Source: Oceanobacillus rekensis (GTDB taxonomy: Bacteria; Bacillota; Bacilli; Bacillales; Amphibacillaceae). Taken from it: a stretch of 64,000 nucleotides of DNA. The notes under the pieces are model-generated. The model saw only the letters and a list, made by a program, of their open reading frames with translations. It was not told the origin of the DNA and searched no databases. Positions within the stretch are counted from its first letter, which is position 1; each line of letters begins with the position of its first letter. Below, piece by piece: positions 35,967 to 46,444 of the stretch. The translations under genes and the position numbers were made by a program. The stretch lies in NCBI RefSeq assembly GCF_002153375.1, contig NZ_MTBQ01000006.1, positions 1-64,000 on the forward strand. The letters are read 5' to 3'.

Positions 35967-37462
35967 CTACTTTGAATTTCTTTTAGACATGAGCTTTAGT
36001 TCTTGAGAAAGTGCTTTGACTAGAGAAAACATCATTAATATGACAACCAATGAAAAAGGAAGTGCTGCAGCTATATCGTATTTTGTAGCGCGGTTAGCCC
36101 ACCTACATAGAGTAAAATGAGAGCTACTGCCGATTGTGCGAGACCCATGATCGTTTTAACCGTGTTAGGTGGTGTTAAGGATCCTTTAGTGGTTTGCATC
36201 CCTAATACAAATGTTGCTGAATCTGCAGACGTAATGAAGAATGTCAAAAGCAACAAAATTGCTAGGATGGATAAAACAAATGAGAAAGGCATTTGATCAA
36301 ACATATTAAATGTTACTAACTCCGTCGAATATTGTGTTAAGTCAACACCGCTATTTTGAATATTACCAGCTGTTGTACCAAATGTTGCGAACCAGATAGC
36401 GATAATAAAGGTTGGTACTACCATTACCCCAATCATAAATTCTCGAATCGTTCTTCCACGTGATACACGGGCGATGAACATGCCGACAAACGGTGCCCAG
36501 GAGATCCACCATGCCCAGTAGAATATTGTCCAAGAATCAACCCAATTGCGAGTGTCCCCCTCAAGTGGTGCAGAACGGAAACTCCATTGCACAATCTGTT
36601 GAATGTACAAACCAAATGTTTCGGTAAACATATTAAGGATTAGCAATGTGGGTCCAATAAACAATACAGCAAAAAATAACAAAACGGCTAGGACCATATT
36701 CGTGTTCGATAAATATTTAATTCCTTTACTCAAGCCTGACCAGGATGAAGCGAGAAATAAAACCGTAACAATGGCAACAATGATAAATTGCGTCCAGAAA
36801 CTAACACTAATCCCAAAAAGATGATTAAGCCCACCGTTAATTTGCATGGCGCCTAATCCGAGGGAAGTTGCTACCCCAAATATTGTTGCAAATGTCGCAA
36901 GAACGTCAATCGTTATTCCAAAAGCACCGTCCATTCTATCACCGAATAGTGGCTTCAAAGTTGAAGAAATCAATCCACGTTCCCCTTTACGGAATTGGAA
37001 GAATGCAAGTGAAAGAGCGATAATACCATACATTGCCCAACCGTGGAACCCCCAATGGAAATAGGTTAATGAAAGTCCTTCCTTAAATGCCTGATTGGAA
37101 CCCGCTTCAGATAACGGAGCATCTAAAAAACCGTGAAAAAGCGGTTCTGCAGCACCATAGAAGACAAGTCCTATACCAAGCCCCGCAGAGAATAACATCG
37201 CAATCCAAGTAGGCGTCGAAAAGTCAGGTCTATCATTATCTTTCCCTAAACGAATTTTACCGTAAGGGCTTATGATGATAAAGATGGAAAGAATGATAAG
37301 GGCAACCATCATCCACATATAGTACCATCCAAAGTTTGTAGAGATAAAAGCATTTAAATTGGTTGTTATTTGCTCAAAACGGGTTGGTATGATAGCCCCG
37401 AGTAAAACAAATATAATAACTAAAGCGATTGTAATATAAAAAACCATGGAAACCTTTTTCAT
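35967..37462 (-). pseudogene. BCCT family transporter with a C-terminal frameshift
   Basis: A sodium- or proton-coupled transporter for glycine betaine, carnitine or choline. ATG 37462 has AGGGGG upstream. The aromatic segment WAWWISWAPFVGMFIARVSRGR of the substrate pathway is present. The reading frame ends early at 36071 after 463 residues. Adding one A to the AAAA run at about 36087-36090 restores ALQKYDIAAALPFSLVVIL and LMMFSLVKALSQELK to a stop at 35967, giving the usual ~498 residues and the last transmembrane helix. It is either a real truncation, a phase-variable tract or a sequencing error. Confidence 0.85.
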
Positions 37463-37707
37463 ATGAATCCCCCTAAAGTATTTAATTGTATCTGTTAGGA
37501 AACGATTTGGTTGAAATTGCGAATGAAGCTTTTCTGGATTTATACTATTAGTGGTTATGGTTTGACGTTTCAAGAAGAAATATACTCAAAGTTGAATAGA
37601 TGGGACAGGGGAGTACTAACCATAGGGGATGGTTAGTACTAATTGCAAATTATTTTTAAAATCTTTAGGGGGAGGTATCCTAAATTCCCGTTTTAAAATA
37701 AATCACT

Positions 37708-38628
37708 TTAAAGTTTGGCCATCGCCTCAATAATTGGAATTATTTTATAAAGCTGGTCGTTCACGGGGGTTGGAATATGATATTTTCTTCCAAGTTCACA
37801 TACCTTCCCGGCGAAGTATTCCACTTCGGTTTTACGATTAGCTTCCACGTCTTGTAGCATGGAGGTTTGTCCATCTGGTGACAGATTCATTAAAATAGGT
37901 CGATAATGATGTACATCTTCTACCGTTAAATGGACACCGATACTCTTGGATATTTCTACTACTTCATACATTGCTTGTTCCATCCACTGATGAAGTTCAG
38001 GAATTTCCTGGAAATATTTATAGGGAGCTCGTAATACTGCTGATGTCTGGTTAATGCCTATATTAAACATAAACTTGGCCCAAATCGTATGCCAGATATC
38101 ATCGGGTATTTCATAAGGAATTCCTGCTTTTTCAAACAAATTCTGTACAGCAAGGACATCATCGGAAATCGTTTTATCTTTTTCTCCAAAGCAGACTTTT
38201 CCAATGCTTGAGAAGCCGATTTTATTCTTTATTCTTACTGCATCGATTCCTACACACATACTATAGAGAATATGTTTATTGTTGGTAGAATCAAAAATAT
38301 CCTCCTCACTTGATATTCCATTCAGTAAAGAAAGAATAATTGTATCAGGACCAATATGGTACCTCATATTTGAGAGCGCTTGCTCAAGTTCTGCATTTTT
38401 CACTGCGAAAATAACTAGATCAGCAGGTTTGGTATTTGTTTCAGGAGTCAAGTAATTAAAATGGAATACCTCACCATCTACCTCGAGACCGTTTGCCTGG
38501 TACCTGTTGATTCGCTCTTCATTAGCAACCACTGTCAATGAATCTCCCAATATTCTCTGTAATTTGCTTCCATAAGCGGCTCCAATTGCCCCTAAACCAA
38601 TTAATGACACATTCTCAATTTTCCCCAT
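37708..38628 (-). CDS. 2-dehydropantoate 2-reductase family protein
   Basis: A 306-residue NADP-binding protein of the PanE/ApbA family. The Rossmann motif is LIGLGAIGAAYG at residues 8-19; the catalytic Lys lies in WAKFMFNIGINQTSA, and DVEANRKTEVEYFAG is the typical C-terminal motif. The canonical reaction is reduction of ketopantoate in pantothenate synthesis, but bacilli carry several paralogues with other substrates, so I leave the symbol empty. ATG 38628 follows GGTGAGGG. It is monocistronic. Confidence 0.85.
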   Translation of the reverse strand: MGKIENVSLIGLGAIGAAYGSKLQRILGDSLTVVANEERINRYQANGLEVDGEVFHFNYLTPETNTKPADLVIFAVKNAELEQALSNMRYHIGPDTIILSLLNGISSEEDIFDSTNNKHILYSMCVGIDAVRIKNKIGFSSIGKVCFGEKDKTISDDVLAVQNLFEKAGIPYEIPDDIWHTIWAKFMFNIGINQTSAVLRAPYKYFQEIPELHQWMEQAMYEVVEISKSIGVHLTVEDVHHYRPILMNLSPDGQTSMLQDVEANRKTEVEYFAGKVCELGRKYHIPTPVNDQLYKIIPIIEAMAKL

Positions 38629-38776
38629 ATAAACCCTCACCTCTATTTTTGTATTAGGATGTTTTCTAAAAGATTGGACTACAGTGCAGTTACTTGTCCC
38701 ACGAAAGAGCCTTGTTTTAGGCTTATTATATAAGAGCTAATACAATAATTCAAAATAGTATAATATTACTTATGCC

Positions 38777-39673
38777 TTAAGATGTAATAGATGTCAATAA
38801 GTCAGCGGATGGAATATCGTTGTTCTGCAAAAAGTGCTTTAATGCTTCACTTTTCATTTCAGCTTCCTTGTAACCCTGAACATACAAGTTTTCCAGCCTT
38901 TCTCTATTACGTTCAATTCTAGTAGCAGCCAATGGGACTTCAGGTTGGATAATGAATACCTCATTGCACTTTTCCATATTCAGTAATTTTTGCATCGTCT
39001 GATTATACATCAAGTGGCGGTTTTGTAATAATTTTTGAAGTTGTGGTTTATTATGGAATATTCGTTTAAACAACCAATTTAATTTAGTACCTTTTTTAAT
39101 ATAGCCTTTATTTCGGGTTAGAATGACGACATGCTTCTTCATTCCTTTATCTATTAAAGGTTTGATTGGAATTGGATCTGATACGCCACCATCCATCAAG
39201 TCTAAATCCTGATAGGAAACACTTGAGGCAAGTAATGGTAACGAACAGGAAGCACGAATTATTTTAAATAAATCCTCTTTTGTATCATATGTATCATGAT
39301 AGATAGGATAGCCGGTATCGATATCTGTAGTTCCTATAATAAAATTTGTGGTTGATTGTGAGAATGCTTCGAAGTCGAGTGGTGCTATTTCATTTGGTAG
39401 TTGGTTAAAAATATAATCCATGGAATATAATTCCCTATCCTGTATCATTCTTTTAAATGATATTGACTTTGGATTCCCCCCTATTTCAGCAAGCATTTGA
39501 TAATTTCTTTCCCGTTGCTTAGTGATATAAGAGCTCCCTATAAGAGCTCCTGCAGAGGCAGTGGCTACTACTGGAAATTCAATTCCCTTATCTAGAAACA
39601 AATCAAGCACGCCAGCAGTATAGGCAACTCTCATTCCACCGCCTTCTAATAAAAGACCTGTGTTTCCTTCCAA
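38777..39673 (-). CDS. Patatin-like phospholipase
   Basis: A 298-residue patatin-fold serine hydrolase. The oxyanion loop GLLLEGGGMRVAYTAGVLD is near residue 6, and the catalytic Asp lies in MDGGVSDPIP. The nucleophile motif reads ATASAGALIG, so the first Gly of the usual GxSxG is replaced by Thr, while the Ser is kept. The start TTG 39673 has AAGGGAAG eight bases upstream; a longer frame to 39730 has none. Activity on membrane lipids is inferred. Its target is unknown. Confidence 0.88.
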   Translation of the reverse strand: MEGNTGLLLEGGGMRVAYTAGVLDLFLDKGIEFPVVATASAGALIGSSYITKQRERNYQMLAEIGGNPKSISFKRMIQDRELYSMDYIFNQLPNEIAPLDFEAFSQSTTNFIIGTTDIDTGYPIYHDTYDTKEDLFKIIRASCSLPLLASSVSYQDLDLMDGGVSDPIPIKPLIDKGMKKHVVILTRNKGYIKKGTKLNWLFKRIFHNKPQLQKLLQNRHLMYNQTMQKLLNMEKCNEVFIIQPEVPLAATRIERNRERLENLYVQGYKEAEMKSEALKHFLQNNDIPSADLLTSITS

Positions 39674-39779
39674 TTCATACACTTCCCTTACGATATATAG
39701 TAAAAGTATATCAGTTGTATTTCTATTCATGGAAGAATTCGTCTTTTACCTGTCTTTTTTACGTATTTTTAACATTTTC

Positions 39780-40775
39780 TTAAAGCTTAAATTCCTCCGC
39801 TAACAATTTAATTCCCCTCATACGATTGGCTGAACCTGGGATGTTCGGAATAATGGTAACCTCATCAGCCTGATAGAATTCAACTAATTTAAGTATTTCT
39901 TCCCTCACATGTGGCGGATTGCCAATGATTGCCCTTTTGCGGATATGGGTAATCTTTTGTTTTTCAAATGTCGTATACTTCCTTCTTTTTGCGGTATCAA
40001 CTGATGGGAAATAAGGGGGATTCTTAGCTGTCTCCAGAGAGGCCATCCATAATTCGAATGCCTTAGCAAACTCTTCTGCTTCCTCTTTTGTTTTCCCGAT
40101 AATAACAAAGACACTAATAGCAACAGTTGGTTTATCATGAAAGAGGGACGGCTTAAAATTCTTCCGATAGGTAGCGATTATCTCAGCACCGACATCAAAT
40201 GGTTTTATAAAATGGGCATAGGTATATGCGGTGCCATTTTCTGATGCGATCTTTGTGCTTTTACCGCCGGCACCAAGCATCCATATTTCTGGACGCGTCT
40301 TAATCACAGGAGTTGCTATGAGCTCCTTAAAGCGATGTTCTTCAGTGTCATCGGCCAAGTATTTTTGAACATCCTTCACTTGTTGCTCATAGGTTAGCCG
40401 TTCCTCTTTTTCCTCATTTAAGACGTTATTAACAATTCTTCCACCAGTACTGTTGCCAATACCAAAGTCAATACGGTTCGGATGAAGTGCTTCCAGCATG
40501 CGAAAATTTTCTGCGATTTTATATGGACTATAATGTGGGAGCATCACACCACCTGAGCCAATTCTAATTGTTTTAGTGGCAGCAGCCAAGTGCATCATCA
40601 ACATTTCAGGAGCACTACTGGCAATGGATATGGCATGGTGCTGCTCAGGGACCCAATATCGGTGGTAGCCAAGTTTTTCTGCATGTTTGGCCAACTCGGT
40701 AGTATGCTTTAATGCTTCGCTTGCATTTGATCCTTCATCTATCAGTGCGTAATCAAGAATATTTACTAAGACCAT
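39780..40775 (-). CDS. LLM class flavin-dependent oxidoreductase
   Basis: A 331-residue bacterial-luciferase-like monooxygenase, with the typical N-terminal AEKLGYHRYWVPEQHHA, the TKTIRIGSGGVMLPHYSPYK strand-loop, and RIDFGIGNS-like flavin-binding segment. These enzymes use FMNH2 or F420H2 with unknown small substrates. ATG 40775 follows GGGAG by eight bases. Upstream the pullulanase terminator separates it from amyX, so it is transcribed alone. Confidence 0.88.
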   Translation of the reverse strand: MVLVNILDYALIDEGSNASEALKHTTELAKHAEKLGYHRYWVPEQHHAISIASSAPEMLMMHLAAATKTIRIGSGGVMLPHYSPYKIAENFRMLEALHPNRIDFGIGNSTGGRIVNNVLNEEKEERLTYEQQVKDVQKYLADDTEEHRFKELIATPVIKTRPEIWMLGAGGKSTKIASENGTAYTYAHFIKPFDVGAEIIATYRKNFKPSLFHDKPTVAISVFVIIGKTKEEAEEFAKAFELWMASLETAKNPPYFPSVDTAKRRKYTTFEKQKITHIRKRAIIGNPPHVREEILKLVEFYQADEVTIIPNIPGSANRMRGIKLLAEEFKL

Positions 40776-40850
40776 TGACATCACTCCCATCCTATTTATT
40801 GTAGTCGTTATATGTAATAATCTTAGCAATTAATGTTGGTACCAAACAAC

Positions 40851-40889
40851 AAAAAGGAATGCCTACTTCGGTATGCAGGAATTCCTTTT
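40851..40889 (-). terminator. Pullulanase gene terminator
   Basis: On the minus strand AAAAGGAAT pairs with ATTCCTTTT around a partly paired loop, and a T-rich tract follows. Confidence 0.82.
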
Positions 40890-40899
40890 CATTCCACCG

Positions 40900-43062
40900 T
40901 TATAACCCTGTTCCGGCGCTAAGCCCATCCACTTCCACTGAAGCAGGTTTTCGCATTTTTTGAAAAACAACAAGTTCATAAGCATCAATAGATGTGTACT
41001 CGCCAATAATCTCCTGCTGTTCTGTTCTGTTGGATGTATGATTAGTTACGGCTATATTCCATTTTCCTGATGAAGGGAGATGGAGATCAAATTTATGATT
41101 GGATGGATTAATATAGATTGAAAAATCATTCTTATCACCTAATAGGGTAAATCCAAAAACGGGTTGTGGTGTTTCCATCACATGGAATCTTCGTCGGATT
41201 TCCTGCTTGGATGTCATTCGAAATACATCATACTTTTTTCGTAAAGCGATGAGTGCTTTAACGAAAGAGATGTTTTCTTTTTCTTGTTCTCTTTTATTCC
41301 AATCAAGTTGGTTAATGGAATCCCCGGAAATATAGCTATTTTCGTCACCTTGCTTACTTCGGAACCATTCCTGTCCAGCGTGGATAAATGGTACACCTTG
41401 GCTCAATAGAACGATTCCAGTAGCTAATTGGTGCATTTTCTTTCGAGTCTGTTCATCTGCCTGGCTATTTGTCAGTTGCAACCGATCCCATAATGTGTGG
41501 TTATCATGACATTCAACGAAATTTACCGTCTGATTTACATCTGATACAAAGGGATCACCATATTCTTCTAATGAAGATCCTGACATTAGGTGAGGTATTC
41601 TCTCCAGAAAGCGGCCTCCTCCGTTAATATAACCAGTATCCTGTTGGTTAAATAGGTTTCCTTTCAATGAATCTCGGAATTGGTCATTGAAAAAGCGAAT
41701 TCCCTCTAATTTTTTGGAATTAAAACTTGTGGCTTTCTTATCAGACGGGAGTGCTGTTGGTAATTCCCATCCTTCTCCAAGCAACATGATTGGAATATCT
41801 TCTGCATTGCAACGATTCTGAATTAGTTTCATAGTCTCAGTATCAATAGCACCCATAAGGTCAAAACGGAAGCCATCCACATGGTATTCATGAAGCATAA
41901 AATCAATCGTATCAAGGATAAATTTTTGAGCCATCATTCTTTCTGTTGCGACGTCATTTCCAACTCCTGTTCCATTACTCAATATGCCATTTGGCTGATA
42001 GCGAAAGTAATAACCAGGAACGAGTTTCTCAAAAGGTGATTCATCCATAATAAATACATGATTAAACACAACATCAAGAATCACCGAAATTCCTTCCTGA
42101 TGAAAAGCTTGAATCATTGCTTTGAGTTCATTAATCCTTGCGAGCGGCCTATCGGGTAATACCGAATAACTTCCCTCTGGTACTTGGAAATATAAAGGGT
42201 CATATCCCCAATTATACTGTTTATCGGGATGTCGTTCATCTACACGTGCATAGTCATTAACCGGTAATAGTTGGACATGTGTACAGCCAAGTTCTTTTAT
42301 ATACGAAAGGCCGGTCGAAAATCCGTTTGAAGTGGTCGTTCCTGTTTCAGACAAACCTAAGAATTTACCACGATTCATTACACCGCTTTCTTGGTGGATA
42401 GTGGCATCTCTTACATGAAGTTCATAGATCACGGCATCCTGCAAATTTCTTACGGCGGGACGATTCTGTTCATTATCCATTTGATCTAATATTGAAAAGT
42501 TGACGATAATTCCTTTTTCACTATTCGCAAGCATTGCCTTTGAATATGGGTCATTTACTCGTTGTGTCACCCCATTCATCGTAACTTCATATTCATATGG
42601 AAATCCGTGCCAGTCTCCATTAATTTCAGTTGTCCATACGCCTTTTTTATTTCTGTTCAGTCCATATCTTTTATCTTCCAATACTAATGTTAACGCAGTT
42701 GCTGTGGGAGACCAAACAGAGAATGTCGTAGCATCATCTTTGCAGATGGCTCCGAGCTCCGTTTCAGTTACAGAAAAATGTGTATCAAACCATTTTGTAC
42801 GTACAATTGCACGGGGATATACAGGTAATTTCATCTCTCCCCATAGAAGTGTAAGTTCTTCACCAATGGGAAGTTCTTCTTTGTTAGCAAGTTGAACTGT
42901 CGAATCATCTATTCTTTCTAGGAATGATATTGAAAACTCTTGATGCTCCTTTTCCCAAAATAGAACAGGTTCTTCCTGATGGAAATCCGGTAATTTATTT
43001 ATAGGATCAATGATGACTGTCAGTAAATGAACGTCATCCATCCAAACTATATTCTTTTTCAC
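40900..43062 (-). CDS. Type I pullulanase (GH13)
   Basis: Hydrolyses alpha-1,6 branches of pullulan, glycogen limit dextrins and starch. The 720-residue protein lacks a signal peptide, so it acts in the cytoplasm. It has an N-terminal CBM48-like domain (around FSVWSPTATALTLVLE), the type I signature YNWGYDP, and GH13 regions VILDVVFNH, DGFRFDLMG with the nucleophile Asp, LLGEGWEL with the acid Glu, and FVECHDNHT. GTG 43062 follows GGAGGAGG. It is divergent from the glg operon and complements it as the debranching enzyme. Confidence 0.94.
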   Translation of the reverse strand: MKKNIVWMDDVHLLTVIIDPINKLPDFHQEEPVLFWEKEHQEFSISFLERIDDSTVQLANKEELPIGEELTLLWGEMKLPVYPRAIVRTKWFDTHFSVTETELGAICKDDATTFSVWSPTATALTLVLEDKRYGLNRNKKGVWTTEINGDWHGFPYEYEVTMNGVTQRVNDPYSKAMLANSEKGIIVNFSILDQMDNEQNRPAVRNLQDAVIYELHVRDATIHQESGVMNRGKFLGLSETGTTTSNGFSTGLSYIKELGCTHVQLLPVNDYARVDERHPDKQYNWGYDPLYFQVPEGSYSVLPDRPLARINELKAMIQAFHQEGISVILDVVFNHVFIMDESPFEKLVPGYYFRYQPNGILSNGTGVGNDVATERMMAQKFILDTIDFMLHEYHVDGFRFDLMGAIDTETMKLIQNRCNAEDIPIMLLGEGWELPTALPSDKKATSFNSKKLEGIRFFNDQFRDSLKGNLFNQQDTGYINGGGRFLERIPHLMSGSSLEEYGDPFVSDVNQTVNFVECHDNHTLWDRLQLTNSQADEQTRKKMHQLATGIVLLSQGVPFIHAGQEWFRSKQGDENSYISGDSINQLDWNKREQEKENISFVKALIALRKKYDVFRMTSKQEIRRRFHVMETPQPVFGFTLLGDKNDFSIYINPSNHKFDLHLPSSGKWNIAVTNHTSNRTEQQEIIGEYTSIDAYELVVFQKMRKPASVEVDGLSAGTGL

Positions 43063-43275
43063 AATGACAATTCCTCCTCCACTGGCGGTTAACTCCTACA
43101 GTATATGTTATACCCTTATTTTCGGGAATTTACAAAATTGTTTTTCTAAATAATTCTTAACTAAATTTACAAAAAATAAACATAACAATAGGATAAATCA
43201 GGGTTGTTCTATAAAATTCGGCAAATTTCGACCTTTTGCATAGGTAATTGTCGAAGGAATTTTCTGAAAACTGGG

Positions 43276-43304
43276 TTGAATTCTAATACTTTTATATCTA
43301 TAAT
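43276..43304 (+). promoter_or_regulatory. Promoter of the glycogen operon
   Basis: TTGAAT (43276-43281) and a perfect TATAAT (43299-43304) are spaced by 17 bases, about 70 bases before the glgB start. This supports the downstream TTG start of glgB. Confidence 0.75.
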
Positions 43305-43376
43305 AAACTATATTCTTTAATACGTTATTGATTGTCTATCAGCGTAACTCGTTTGGTAGGAAGGGGCTGCAATTTA

Positions 43377-45293
43377 TTGAAATATAATATTTCTGAAGAA
43401 GATATATATTTATTCCACCAAGGTACGAATTATCACAGTTACAAGATTTTAGGCTGCCATATCGTGGAATGGCAAGGTGAAAAGGGACATAGATTTGCTG
43501 TTTGGGCACCACATGCACAGGAAGTACATATTGTTGGGAGCTTTAATGACTGGAATGCTCAAGTACATCCATTAGAGAAGATAACTAAGGAAGGGATATG
43601 GGCTGGGTTTTTCACGGATATTCCGGATGGTTCTATTTATAAATATGAAATTAAAACGTCGGGAGATCAAGTGTTGTTAAAAGCTGATCCATATGCAATT
43701 CAATCAGAGCTCAGGCCAAGAACTGCATCCATGGTTCCGGCAGGTGAAGCCAATTATGAATGGAGAGACGAGAAATGGCAGAGAGAGAAGAGTACCTTCG
43801 ATCCATATACATCTCCTATTTCCATATATGAAGTCCATCTTGGTTCATGGAAAACTAAGGAATCAGGTGATTTTTATTCTTATGTAGAGCTTGCAGAGGA
43901 ATTGGTTCCATATGTGAAGTCTCTTGGGTATACCCATATCGAACTAATGCCTTTAGCTGAGCATCCATTTGATCTTTCCTGGGGTTATCAGATAACGGGC
44001 TATTATTCTGTCACCACACGTTATGGTTCTCGTGATGAATTTAAGTATTTTGTGGATGAATGTCATCAAAATAATATAGGGATTATCATGGACTGGGTTC
44101 CAGGTCATTTCTGTAAGGATGATTTTGCACTTCAGAAATTTGATGGGGAAGCTTTGTATGAATATAAAGACCCTCTAAAAGCAGAGAAAAGGACCTGGGG
44201 GACATTGGCATTTGATTTCGGTCGGCCAGAGGTTCAGAGTTTCTTAGTTTCCAATGCATTATTTTGGTTGCAAGAATATCATATTGACGGTATTCGCGTG
44301 GATGCAGTCGCGAGTATGATGTATTTAAATTTTGATAGACCTGACGGTGAACAGAAACTATTTAATTCCCTAGGCGGAGAAGAGAATCTGGAAGCATTTG
44401 CATTTATTAGGAAATTAAATGAAGTCGTCTTTTCATATGAACCAAATACGCTAATGATGGCTGAAGATAGCTCGGATTTGCCGCTTGTTACAGCTCCAAC
44501 ATATTCTGGTGGACTTGGATTCAATTTTAAGTGGAACATGGGTTGGATGAATGACATGCTTAAATATATGGAGGAAGATTCTGTAAATCGTAAGTGGCAT
44601 CATAATTTGCTTACCTTTTCGTTTATGTATATTAACTCTGAGAACTTTCTATTACCACTATCCCATGATGAGGTTGTACATGGTAAAAAGTCTTTATTAG
44701 ATAAGATGCCAGGAGATCAATGGCAGCAGTTTGCCAATCTCAGGCTTTTATATGGTTATATGTTTACACACCCAGGAAAGAAGCTCTTATTTATGGGTGG
44801 GGAACTTGGACAATACGCAGAGTGGAAGGACAAAGAACAATTGGACTGGCATTTGCTGGAATATCCACTCCACCAAGGTATTTACAACTATACAGCGAAA
44901 CTCAATCAATTTTACGTTAATAACGCTGAGCTTTTCGAATTAGATCATGATCCAAATGGGTTTGAATGGATTGATCCCCACAACATTGATCAAAGTGTTA
45001 TTGCTTTTAGAAGAAGGCGTAAAGAACAAGATAAGGAATTGATTATCGTTTGTAATTTCACTCCCAATACCCATTTTAATTACAAAGTTGGGGTTCCATT
45101 TGCGGGAACATATAAAGAAATATTTAATTCTGACCTGGAAGAGTTTGGAGGTTCTGGACAAATGAATGGTTCCGAACATTTTAGTTTTCCAGAGAAGTGG
45201 CATGGGCTAAAACAGCATATAAAAATAAAAGTACCGCCGTTAGCTATCACGGTATTCAAACTTAATCAACTGGATAGGAGGGTTCATAAATGA
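43377..45293 (+). CDS. glgB: 1,4-alpha-glucan branching enzyme
   Basis: Introduces alpha-1,6 branches into glycogen. The ~638-residue GH13 protein has an N-terminal CBM48 domain ([20 protein letters not shown]) and the catalytic regions [23 protein letters not shown] with the nucleophile Asp, [10 protein letters not shown] with the acid Glu, and [13 protein letters not shown] chose TTG 43377, nine bases behind AGGAAGGGG; the frame is open to 43332 without a better site. It is the first gene of glgBCDAP and overlaps glgC by four bases. Confidence 0.94.
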   Translation: MKYNISEEDIYLFHQGTNYHSYKILGCHIVEWQGEKGHRFAVWAPHAQEVHIVGSFNDWNAQVHPLEKITKEGIWAGFFTDIPDGSIYKYEIKTSGDQVLLKADPYAIQSELRPRTASMVPAGEANYEWRDEKWQREKSTFDPYTSPISIYEVHLGSWKTKESGDFYSYVELAEELVPYVKSLGYTHIELMPLAEHPFDLSWGYQITGYYSVTTRYGSRDEFKYFVDECHQNNIGIIMDWVPGHFCKDDFALQKFDGEALYEYKDPLKAEKRTWGTLAFDFGRPEVQSFLVSNALFWLQEYHIDGIRVDAVASMMYLNFDRPDGEQKLFNSLGGEENLEAFAFIRKLNEVVFSYEPNTLMMAEDSSDLPLVTAPTYSGGLGFNFKWNMGWMNDMLKYMEEDSVNRKWHHNLLTFSFMYINSENFLLPLSHDEVVHGKKSLLDKMPGDQWQQFANLRLLYGYMFTHPGKKLLFMGGELGQYAEWKDKEQLDWHLLEYPLHQGIYNYTAKLNQFYVNNAELFELDHDPNGFEWIDPHNIDQSVIAFRRRRKEQDKELIIVCNFTPNTHFNYKVGVPFAGTYKEIFNSDLEEFGGSGQMNGSEHFSFPEKWHGLKQHIKIKVPPLAITVFKLNQLDRRVHK

Positions 45294-46444
45294 AAGAATG
45301 CGTTGGTATGTTATTGGCAGGAGGAGAAGGTAAGCGTTTGGGTGCTTTAACTCATAAAGGTGCTAAACCGGCAGTGCCATTTGGTGGTAAATATCGGATT
45401 ATAGACTATACATTAAGCAATTGTACGAATTCCGGCATTCAAACACTTGGAGTATTAACACAATATTCTCCCCTAGAACTGAATAGGCATATTGGAAATG
45501 GAAAGCCGTGGGATATGGATAAAAAGAGTGGAGGGGTAACTGTTCTGTCCCCATATACAGGTAAGACAGGTGGTGACTGGTATTCCGGCACTGCAGACGC
45601 TATCTATCAAAACATTCATTTTGTTGACCAATTTAATCCGGAATATGTGCTCGTTATTTCAGGTGATCATATTTATCAGATGGACTATCAGAAAATGTTG
45701 AACCAGCATAAGGAATCGGAAGCAGATGCAACAATCTCTGTTATTGAAGTCCCATGGGAAGACGCTTCTAGATTCGGTATATTGAATGTTTCCGAAAATG
45801 ACCGTATTTATGAATTTGAGGAAAAACCTAAAATGCCACAAAGTAACCTAGCGTCCATGGGTATTTATATTTTCACATGGGAGAAACTCAAAGCTTATCT
45901 TTTGGAAGATGCGTGTAATAAGATGTCCAGTCATGATTTTGGGAAAGATATCATCCCGATGATGCTTCAGGATAATCATAAAATGTTTGCCTACCGTTTT
46001 AATGGCTACTGGAAAGATGTAGGAACTGTTAAAAGTTACTGGGAAGCAAATATGGATTTAATACAGGAGAAATCTGGAATCACTTCAAATGATAAGAATT
46101 GGAAAACGTATACGAAAGATTCAAATCTCCCACCACATTATATAAGTCAACATGCTTCTGTAAACAACTCTTTAATAAATTCAGGATGTTTTATATCTGG
46201 GCAGATCAATAATTCCGTGATATTTAGAAATGTGAGAGTGGAACAGGAAAGTGTCGTTAACCAATCCATTATTCATCCGCAAGTAAGCATTGGTTCAAAC
46301 TGTATGTTGGAGAGGGTAATTGTAATGGAAAATACGGTAATACCAGATGGAACCATTCTTCAGATAGGCGAAGATGAGGATCCACTTGTTATTAATAATG
46401 AAATTTTAGGTGGAATGCTTACACCAACAGGGAGTGGGAAGTAA
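45290..46444 (+). CDS. glgC: Glucose-1-phosphate adenylyltransferase, catalytic subunit
   Basis: Makes ADP-glucose, the committed glucosyl donor for glycogen. The 384-residue protein has the nucleotidyl-transfer loop [13 protein letters not shown], the sugar-phosphate region [10 protein letters not shown] and a C-terminal left-handed beta-helix. It overlaps glgB by four bases and touches glgD at TAATG, so all are translationally coupled. In Bacillus GlgC forms a heterotetramer with GlgD. Confidence 0.95.
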   Translation: MKECVGMLLAGGEGKRLGALTHKGAKPAVPFGGKYRIIDYTLSNCTNSGIQTLGVLTQYSPLELNRHIGNGKPWDMDKKSGGVTVLSPYTGKTGGDWYSGTADAIYQNIHFVDQFNPEYVLVISGDHIYQMDYQKMLNQHKESEADATISVIEVPWEDASRFGILNVSENDRIYEFEEKPKMPQSNLASMGIYIFTWEKLKAYLLEDACNKMSSHDFGKDIIPMMLQDNHKMFAYRFNGYWKDVGTVKSYWEANMDLIQEKSGITSNDKNWKTYTKDSNLPPHYISQHASVNNSLINSGCFISGQINNSVIFRNVRVEQESVVNQSIIHPQVSIGSNCMLERVIVMENTVIPDGTILQIGEDEDPLVINNEILGGMLTPTGSGK

